Below, piece by piece: positions 1 to 5,227 of a stretch of 9,618 nucleotides of DNA. Source of the stretch: an uncultured Oscillibacter sp. (GTDB lineage: Bacteria; Bacillota; Clostridia; Oscillospirales; Oscillospiraceae); assembly GCA_900542115.1 (NCBI GenBank), contig UQMC01000077.1:1-9618 (forward strand), read 5' to 3'. The position numbers were made by a program, and so were the translations under genes. Position 1 is the first letter of the stretch, and each line of letters begins with the position of its first letter. Under the pieces are notes generated by a model. That model ran no database searches. It was not told the origin of the DNA and was given only the letters and a program-made list of their open reading frames with translations.

Positions 1-1
1 T

Positions 2-1383
2 CTCTTTACGCAGGACGGTAACTGGCGCTGCCTTGTTATGATCGGCATTGCCTGTGTTTTGCTGTATCTTGGTATCGTGAAGAAATTTGAGCCGCTGCTG
101 CTGGTGCCTATTGCTTTCGGTATGCTCATCACCAATCTTCCCGGCGCCAATATGTTCCATGAGATTTTCTTTGCCGGCGGGCATATTCACTGGGACATTA
201 TCGGCGGAAAGCCCATTACGGCAGAGCTTTTATCGGAGCTTTACAATCAGGGCGTGGCGGAAAATGTGCTCTCGCCATATTTGCAGCAGCTCATGACCGC
301 CGCGCAGACCATGTTCTCCCCGGAGGCGGTCAGCAGCACCATAGCGGAGATCACCGCGTCTGCCACAGACGGTATTTCCGCCTTTGGCGCACAGTTGGAG
401 GCGCTGGTGCAGGCGGAGCAGGCTGCGTCCTACTACGGCATGACCCTCTCTGACGTAACGGTCAGCGCGGGACTGGTGGACATCCTCTACCTCGGTGTGA
501 AGCTGGGTATTTATCCCTGCCTTATTTTCATGGGCGTTGGCGCCATGACGGACTTCGGCCCCCTCATCGCCAATCCCAAGAGCCTGCTGCTGGGCGCGGC
601 GGCGCAGCTCGGTATTTTTGTCACGTTTATCGGCTGCCGCCTTATGGGATTCACTGGGCAGGAATCCAGCGCCATCGGCATCATCGGCGGCGCGGACGGT
701 CCTACGGCCATTTTGTCACCGCTCTGCTGGCCCCGGCGCTGCTGGGTCCCATTGCCGTGGCGGCCTACTCCTATATGGCGCTGGTTCCGGTGATTCAGCC
801 GCCCATCATGAAGCTGCTGACCACGGAAAAGGAACGCCAGATCGTCATGAAGCCTCTGCGGGAGGTCAGCAAGCGGGAAAAGATTGTTTTCCCCATTGTT
901 GTGACTGTTTTCGTGGCGCTGCTGGTGCCCTCTGCCGCGCCCCTCATTGCCTGCCTGATGCTGGGTAATCTCTTTAAGGAGTGCGGCGTGACGGAGCGGC
1001 TGAGCAAAACGGTGCAGAATGAGCTTATCAACATCGTTACCATTTTCCTTGGCGTCAGCGTGGGCTGCACCGCTACCGGCACCACGTTCCTGTCCTTCCA
1101 GACCATCAAGATCATGATTATGGGCGTGGTGGCGTTCAGCTTCGGCACCGCCGGCGGCGTGCTGCTTGCCAAGTTCATGAACCTGTTCCTCAAGGAGAAG
1201 ATCAATCCCCTCATCGGCTCTGCCGGAGTGTCCGCCGTTCCCATGGCGGCCCGGGTGTCTCAGATGGTGGGCCAGCAGTACAATCCCGGCAACTTCCTGC
1301 TGATGCACGCCATGGGTCCCAATGTGGCCGGCGTCATCGGCTCCGCCATCGCGGCGGGTGTGCTCATCAGCCTGTTCGGCTAA
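2..1383 (+). pseudogene. oadB: Oxaloacetate decarboxylase beta subunit (Na+ pump), 5'-partial and frameshifted
   Basis: OadB is the integral membrane subunit of the biotin-dependent Na+-translocating decarboxylases. It decarboxylates carboxybiotin and exports Na+. The reading frame is open from the window edge (LFTQDGNWRCLVMIG...), so the start lies upstream; the ATG at 38 falls inside the first membrane segment. Family signatures are clear: [50 protein letters not shown], then in another frame [59 protein letters not shown] and [23 protein letters not shown]. The residues known to matter in the Klebsiella protein are all present: Asp203 (codon 695-697), Tyr229, Asn373 (1204), Gly377, Ser382 (1231) and Arg389 (1252). 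The frame breaks in the T run 711-714, where one T is missing from the expected Ile-Phe-Val. As written, the protein ends near 793. With the T restored it would be about 460 residues without its N-terminus. The intact downstream half suggests a recent mutation or a sequence error. The stop lies 12 bases before oadA. Confidence 0.93.
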
Positions 1384-1395
1384 AGGGAGGCAGCT

Positions 1396-2853
1396 ATGGA
1401 ATTTTTATCGAAGAAGCCCCTGCTTATCACGGATACCATTCTTCGGGATGCGCATCAGTCTCAGGCGGCCACCCGCATGACCACGGCGGATATGCTGCCT
1501 GCGCTGGAAACGCTGGACTCTGTGGGCTACTACTCGCTGGAGTGCTGGGGCGGCGCCACGTTCGACGCCTGTATGCGCTTTTTGAACGAGGACCCGTGGG
1601 AGCGGCTGCGGACCATCCGGCAGCACGTGAAGCATACAAAGCTGCAAATGCTGTTCCGTGGCCAGAACATTCTGGGCTACAAGCACTATGCCGACGATGT
1701 AGTCGATGCCTTCTGCCGCAAGTCCATTGAAAACGGCATCGACATCATCCGTATTTTCGACGCGCTGAACGATGTGCGGAATCTGGAGCAGGCCATCAAG
1801 TCCACGCTGAAGTACGGCGGCGAGGTGGAGGCCACCATGAGCTACACGGTGTCTCCCATCCACAATGAGGATTACTTTGTAAAGCTGGCCAAAACGCTGG
1901 AGGAGATGGGCGCAAGCTCCATCTGCGTCAAGGATATGGCAAATCTGCTGCTGCCGATGGACGCCTACTCCCTGATTAAACGGCTAAAGGAGACGGTCTC
2001 CATCCCCATCCACCTCCACACCCACAACACCACCGGCACCGGCGACATGGTGAACCTCATGGCCGCCATGGCGGGGGTGGACATCGTGGATACCGCCCTG
2101 TCCCCGCTGGCCAACGGCACCTCTCAGCCCGCCACGGAGTCTCTGGTAGCCACGCTGAAGGGTACGCCCCGGGACACGGGGCTTGCTCTGAACCGCCTCA
2201 GCGAGGCGGCGGCCCACTTCCGCAAGGTGGCTGCCCGCTTGCAGGCGGAGGGGATTCTGGACCCCAAGGTGCTGCGGGTGGATACGAACACACTGCTCTA
2301 TCAGGTTCCCGGCGGAATGCTCTCTAACCTGATCTCTCAGCTCAAGCAGGCCGATAAGGAGGACAAATATTACGATGTGCTGGCGGAGATTCCCAGAGTC
2401 CGCAAGGATTTCGGCTATCCGCCGCTGGTGACACCCACCAGTCAGATCGTGGGAACGCAGGCGGTGATGAACGTTATCGTCGGCAGATACAAAACGTTCC
2501 CCAAGGAGTCCAAGGGTCTGCTGCGGGGCGAATACGGCGCGCTGCCCGGCGAGGTGAACCCGGAGGTCCGGGCGCTGGCGGGCATCGACCCGGAGGAGGT
2601 CATCACCTGCCGTCCGGCGGACAACATCGCCCCGGAGTTGGAAAAATACAAGGAAGAATTCAAGGAAATCGCCAAATCCGAGGAGGATGTGCTGTCGCTG
2701 GCACTGTTCCCGCAGGTCGCGCCGAAGTTTCTGGCGTGGCGGGACGGGGAACATGACACCTGTCAAGATACCTGTACACCTGTCGCTCCGGCGGTGGGAG
2801 CCTCTCAGGACCCCAACGCGGTCCGGGAGCTGTATGTGGAGTATAAGTTCTGA
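1396..2853 (+). CDS. oadA: Oxaloacetate decarboxylase alpha subunit (carboxyltransferase), no biotin domain
   Basis: This 485-residue protein belongs to the OadA/5S/pyruvate carboxylase carboxyltransferase family. It moves the carboxyl group of oxaloacetate to biotin, giving pyruvate, on the cytoplasmic side of the Na+ pump. The TIM-barrel domain covers about residues 5-270 and the PYC_OADA domain about 290-450. Visible active-site elements are TDTILRDAHQS with metal ligand Asp18, the Lys179 expected to be carbamylated (CVKDMAN), metal ligands His208 and His210 (HLHTHNT), and the NGTSQP loop with Thr242. The C-terminus ends in a Cys/Pro-containing linker (about residues 455-475) and VRELYVEYKF. 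No MKM biotinylation site is present, unlike enterobacterial OadA, so a separate biotin carrier is needed, presumably encoded upstream of the window. GGGAGG at 1385-1390 sits five bases before the ATG. The gene is tightly spaced behind oadB. Isolated homologues are often named pyruvate carboxylase subunit B; the beta-subunit neighbour favours decarboxylase. Confidence 0.93.
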   Translation: MEFLSKKPLLITDTILRDAHQSQAATRMTTADMLPALETLDSVGYYSLECWGGATFDACMRFLNEDPWERLRTIRQHVKHTKLQMLFRGQNILGYKHYADDVVDAFCRKSIENGIDIIRIFDALNDVRNLEQAIKSTLKYGGEVEATMSYTVSPIHNEDYFVKLAKTLEEMGASSICVKDMANLLLPMDAYSLIKRLKETVSIPIHLHTHNTTGTGDMVNLMAAMAGVDIVDTALSPLANGTSQPATESLVATLKGTPRDTGLALNRLSEAAAHFRKVAARLQAEGILDPKVLRVDTNTLLYQVPGGMLSNLISQLKQADKEDKYYDVLAEIPRVRKDFGYPPLVTPTSQIVGTQAVMNVIVGRYKTFPKESKGLLRGEYGALPGEVNPEVRALAGIDPEEVITCRPADNIAPELEKYKEEFKEIAKSEEDVLSLALFPQVAPKFLAWRDGEHDTCQDTCTPVAPAVGASQDPNAVRELYVEYKF

Positions 2854-2876
2854 GCATCAATAAAGGAGGAACGAAT

Positions 2877-4439
2877 ATGGAGACCTATGGTTTGGAGCAG
2901 CTTGGCATTTTGAATCCCAAGGCTGTTTACCGTAATTTGGAGCCGGCCCAGCTGGTGGAGCACGCGCTGCGCCGGGGCGAGGGTCAGCTCAGCAATACCG
3001 GCGCCCTGTGCGTGCGGACGGGAAAGTATACCGGCCGCTCTCCCAACGATAAATTCATCGTGGACAGCGAGGGCGTGCATGACGATATCGCGTGGGGCAA
3101 GATCAACGTGCCTACCACGCAGGCGGTGTTTGACGCGCTGTATGAAAAAATGGTGGCCTATCTCCAGAACCGGGAGATTTTTGTGTTTGATGGCTTTGCC
3201 GGCGCCGATAGCCGGCATACCAAGGCCTTCCGCATCGTCAACGAGCTGGCCAGCCAGAATCTCTTTATCCACCAGCTTTTGCTGCGTCCCACGGCGGAGC
3301 AGCTTGCGGACTACAAGGCCGACTTCACCATCATCTGCGCCCCCGGCTTCAAGTGCGATCCCCAGCGGGACCACACGCATTCCGAGGCGGCCATCATGAT
3401 TGACTATGAGAAGAAACTGGTCCTCATTGCCGGCAGCCAGTATGCCGGCGAGATCAAGAAGTCCGTGTTCTCCGTGATGAACTATCTAATGCCTAAAGAG
3501 GGTGTGTTCCCCATGCATTGCTCCGCCAACATCGGCAAGGATGGGGATTCCGCTATTTTCTTCGGTCTCTCCGGCACCGGTAAGACCACGCTTTCTGCCG
3601 ACCCCAACCGCAAGCTCATCGGTGATGACGAGCACGGCTGGGCGGATGAGTCCGTGTTCAACTTTGAGGGCGGCTGCTATGCTAAGTGCATCGATTTGAC
3701 AGAGGAGAGCGAGCCGGAGATCTACCGCGCTATCCGCTTCGGCGCGCTGGTGGAGAATGTTATCGTCGACCCGGAAACCCGCCGCCCGGACTATGCCGAC
3801 AGCAGCCTGACGGAGAATACCCGCGTGGGCTACCCGGTGGACTATATCCCCAATGCGGCCATTCCCGGCGTGTGTGCTACCCCCAAGACGGTTATTTTCC
3901 TGACAGCGGACGCCTACGGCGTGCTGCCCCCCATTTCCCGGCTGGATGAAAAGCAGGCTATGTATTATTTCGTATCCGGCTTTACCTCCAAGCTGGCCGG
4001 TACGGAGCGGGGCATCACTTCTCCCGTTCCCACGTTCTCTACCTGCTTCGGCGCGCCCTTTATGCCGCTTGACCCCTCCGTGTATGCGAAGATGCTGGCG
4101 GAAAAGGTGGCAAAGTCCGGCGCGAAGGTCTATCTGGTGAACACCGGCTGGAACGGCACTGGCAAGCGGATGAAGCTCAGCTACACCCGTGCGATGGTCA
4201 CGGCGGCGCTGAACGGCGAGCTGGAGAAGGCGGAGTTTGTCACCGATCCCTATTTCGGCGTGGCCGTTCCCACAAGCTGCCCCAATGTGCCGGAGGAGCT
4301 GATGATTCCCGCCAACACATGGAAGGACAAGGCAGCCTACGAGGCAAAAGCCAAGGAGCTGGCAAGGTCCTTTGTGGAGAACTTCAAGAAATACAATAAA
4401 ATGCCCGCTGATGTGGTGGCCGCAGGTCCCAAGGTGTAA
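2877..4439 (+). CDS. pckA: Phosphoenolpyruvate carboxykinase (ATP)
   Basis: This cytoplasmic enzyme interconverts oxaloacetate + ATP and PEP + CO2 + ADP. The 520-residue length is close to the bacterial ATP-type enzyme (540 in E. coli). In order, one sees the substrate-binding RTGKYTGRSPNDKF segment (about residues 42-55), the GSQYAGEIKKSVF element with Lys194/Lys195, the metal-ligand His214 in MHCSANIG, the kinase-1a P-loop GLSGTGKTTLS (residues 230-240, Lys236), the kinase-2 motif GDDEHGW (249-255), and the conserved TSPVPTFSTCFGAPF and NTGWNGT blocks. All catalytic positions I can check are intact. Start choice is firm: AAGGAGG at 2863-2869, seven bases before the ATG. It follows oadA by 23 bases with no terminator between them and is the last gene of the operon, ending in a strong hairpin terminator. 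In a fermenter it may run either way; next to a Na+-pumping oxaloacetate decarboxylase, running from PEP to oxaloacetate with ATP formation is attractive (inference). Confidence 0.97.
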   Translation: METYGLEQLGILNPKAVYRNLEPAQLVEHALRRGEGQLSNTGALCVRTGKYTGRSPNDKFIVDSEGVHDDIAWGKINVPTTQAVFDALYEKMVAYLQNREIFVFDGFAGADSRHTKAFRIVNELASQNLFIHQLLLRPTAEQLADYKADFTIICAPGFKCDPQRDHTHSEAAIMIDYEKKLVLIAGSQYAGEIKKSVFSVMNYLMPKEGVFPMHCSANIGKDGDSAIFFGLSGTGKTTLSADPNRKLIGDDEHGWADESVFNFEGGCYAKCIDLTEESEPEIYRAIRFGALVENVIVDPETRRPDYADSSLTENTRVGYPVDYIPNAAIPGVCATPKTVIFLTADAYGVLPPISRLDEKQAMYYFVSGFTSKLAGTERGITSPVPTFSTCFGAPFMPLDPSVYAKMLAEKVAKSGAKVYLVNTGWNGTGKRMKLSYTRAMVTAALNGELEKAEFVTDPYFGVAVPTSCPNVPEELMIPANTWKDKAAYEAKAKELARSFVENFKKYNKMPADVVAAGPKV

Positions 4440-4449
4440 GCACAATATA

Positions 4450-4486
4450 AAAATACAGCACCCGCTCATAGCAGGTGCTGTATTTT
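4450..4486. terminator. Terminator of the oadB-oadA-pckA operon
   Basis: A perfect 13-base inverted repeat, AAAATACAGCACC (4450-4462) and GGTGCTGTATTTT (4474-4486), begins ten bases after the pckA stop. The 11-base loop can form an extra GCT/AGC pairing. The T-rich 3' arm continues as GCTTTT. Because both arms carry A or T runs, it could work in both directions and also catch read-through from ireB. Confidence 0.85.
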
Positions 4487-4504
4487 GCTTTTCAACAGAA
4501 TAAA

Positions 4505-4534
4505 TAAAAAAGCCGGGGCATTTTTGCACCGGCT
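4505..4534 (-). terminator. Terminator of ireB
   Basis: Read on the minus strand, the stem AGCCGG/CCGGCT (4529-4534 with 4511-4516), extended inside by TGC/GCA, is followed directly by a TTTTTTATTTA tract. It starts eight bases after the ireB stop codon. It sits next to the pckA terminator, so the convergent genes are separated by two hairpins. Confidence 0.85.
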
Positions 4535-4542
4535 CTTGAAAC

Positions 4543-4788
4543 TTATTGTCCCAGATATTTCTTGACCAACACCTGCAAAAGCTCATCCCGGTCCAGCTTG
4601 CGAATCAGCGTCCGGGCGCCCATGTGGTTCGTGATATAGGTGGGGTCCTCGGAGAGAATGTAGCCCACAATCTGATTGATGGGATTGTAGCCCTTTTCCT
4701 CAAGGGCCTGATAGACGGTAGTCAGGATGTGCCGAATTTCTGCATCCTTTTCGTCCACAATGCTGAATTTTCTGGTGAAATCATCCAT
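4543..4788 (-). CDS. ireB: IreB family regulatory phosphoprotein (UPF0297)
   Basis: This is a small soluble protein of 81 residues, the usual length of the UPF0297/IreB family. The family hallmarks are all present: a helix with [31 protein letters not shown], then [26 protein letters not shown]. In Enterococcus faecalis, IreB is a substrate of the PASTA kinase IreK and the phosphatase IreP and influences cephalosporin resistance; it is phosphorylated on N-terminal threonines. Here the N-terminus ([12 protein letters not shown]) offers one threonine, Thr5, plus Ser9, so any phosphorylation pattern would differ. The start at 4788 has AGGAAGG about ten bases upstream; the next in-frame codons (DDF) match the expected short N-terminus. 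In many Firmicutes ireB lies between alaS and ruvX (yrrK)/yrzB. Here it is a single-gene unit with its own promoter and terminator, convergent with pckA. Confidence 0.95.
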   Translation of the reverse strand: MDDFTRKFSIVDEKDAEIRHILTTVYQALEEKGYNPINQIVGYILSEDPTYITNHMGARTLIRKLDRDELLQVLVKKYLGQ

Positions 4789-4820
4789 ACGGACACCGCC
4801 TTCCTACTGAGTATGAAAAT

Positions 4821-4849
4821 AGTATACTCGGTTTAGGACGAGAAGTAAA
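4821..4849 (-). promoter_or_regulatory. Candidate sigma-A promoter of ireB
   Basis: On the minus strand, TTTACT (4844-4849) and TATACT (4821-4826) are separated by exactly 17 bases, about 33 bases upstream of the ireB start codon. The -10 box matches the consensus at five of six positions. An inverted repeat GAGTAT-N9-ATACTC (4809-4814 and 4824-4829) overlaps the -10 box and the expected start site. It may be an operator or only chance, given the palindromic AGTATACT core. Confidence 0.6.
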
Positions 4850-4891
4850 GGGAAAAACGGAAATGTAACAAAATGGTAATAATCATTCCTG

Positions 4892-4925
4892 AAAAAGCGC
4901 CTGTGGTTTTCCACAGGCGCTTTTT
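4892..4925. terminator. Long bidirectional terminator hairpin, probably ending pheST
   Basis: Perfect 15-base arms (AAAAAGCGCCTGTGG at 4892-4906 and its complement at 4911-4925) surround a TTTT loop. Both strands end in a run of five T. On the minus strand it closes the pheS-pheT transcript, lying about 235 bases past the pheT stop but only about 60 bases past the stop of the partial pheT copy at 4978-5053. It could also stop plus-strand transcription leaving the ireB promoter region. Confidence 0.85.
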
Positions 4926-4977
4926 GGCAATTTTCAGAGGCAGCGGTGCCCCCACACGCTATAGGACGGGGAGAGCA

Positions 4978-5053
4978 GGGAAGCGCTTACCGTAAAACAG
5001 CGCCGCATTCCTGCTTCAAGGCATCCAGAATGCTCTGGACATCGGCATCCGCC
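4978..5053 (-). pseudogene. Partial second copy of the pheT 3' end
   Basis: These 76 bases match 5152-5227, the real end of pheT, with three differences. The copy includes the last 22 codons, the TAA stop (4987-4989) and nine bases beyond it. All three differences fall in third codon positions and are synonymous (GAA/GAG, AGC/AGT, GAT/GAC), which means this copy diverged while it was still part of a coding gene. It has no upstream pheT sequence, start codon or ribosome binding site, so it is a gene-end remnant. The whole stretch 4926-5160 holds this copy, the palindrome 5056-5082 and otherwise nothing I recognise. Confidence 0.85.
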
Positions 5054-5055
5054 AT

Positions 5056-5082
5056 CCCGCAGACTGCTAAGCAGTCTGCGGG
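5056..5082. repeat. Perfect 12-base palindrome with 3-base loop
   Basis: CCCGCAGACTGC (5056-5067), TAA, GCAGTCTGCGGG (5071-5082). It begins two bases after the end of the partial pheT copy and lies in the 98-base segment (5054-5151) between the two copies. No clear T run follows on either strand, so it is not a typical intrinsic terminator. It could be a REP-like element, an element end or an RNA processing hairpin. Confidence 0.75.
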
Positions 5083-5151
5083 AACCCTGTTCTTTAAAAT
5101 GCTTGGCGGAAATGAATTCCGTCTGCGCGCTGCGGGGCGAGGAGGCTGGCC

Positions 5152-5227
5152 GGGAAGCGCTTACCGTAAAACAGCGCCGCACTCCTGCTTCAAGGCATCC
5201 AGAATACTCTGGACGTCGGCATCCGCC
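5152..5227 (-). repeat. Direct repeat partner: real 3' end of pheT
   Basis: This is the functional copy of the 76-base direct repeat shared with 4978-5053 (73 of 76 identical), spaced 174 bases start to start. It covers the last 22 codons and stop of pheT plus nine downstream bases. Similarity ends sharply on both sides of the repeat. Confidence 0.85.

Noticed and set aside
175..470. Apparent insertion in OadB between the second and third membrane segments
   Set aside because: The Klebsiella-type OadB (433 residues) also has a long variable stretch here, so it is a normal family feature and not novel.
705..720. Programmed -1 frameshift in oadB
   Set aside because: The codons GCC ATT TTG do not form a canonical slippery heptamer, and I see no obvious stimulatory hairpin; a simple deletion or error explains it better.
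3486..4586. Minus-strand open frame of 366 codons opposite pckA
   Set aside because: It overlaps the terminators and the conserved pckA and has low-complexity composition; no start signal.
4934..5182. Minus-strand frame of 82 codons containing a repeated peptide
   Set aside because: The repeated peptide is only the out-of-frame reading of the duplicated pheT end.
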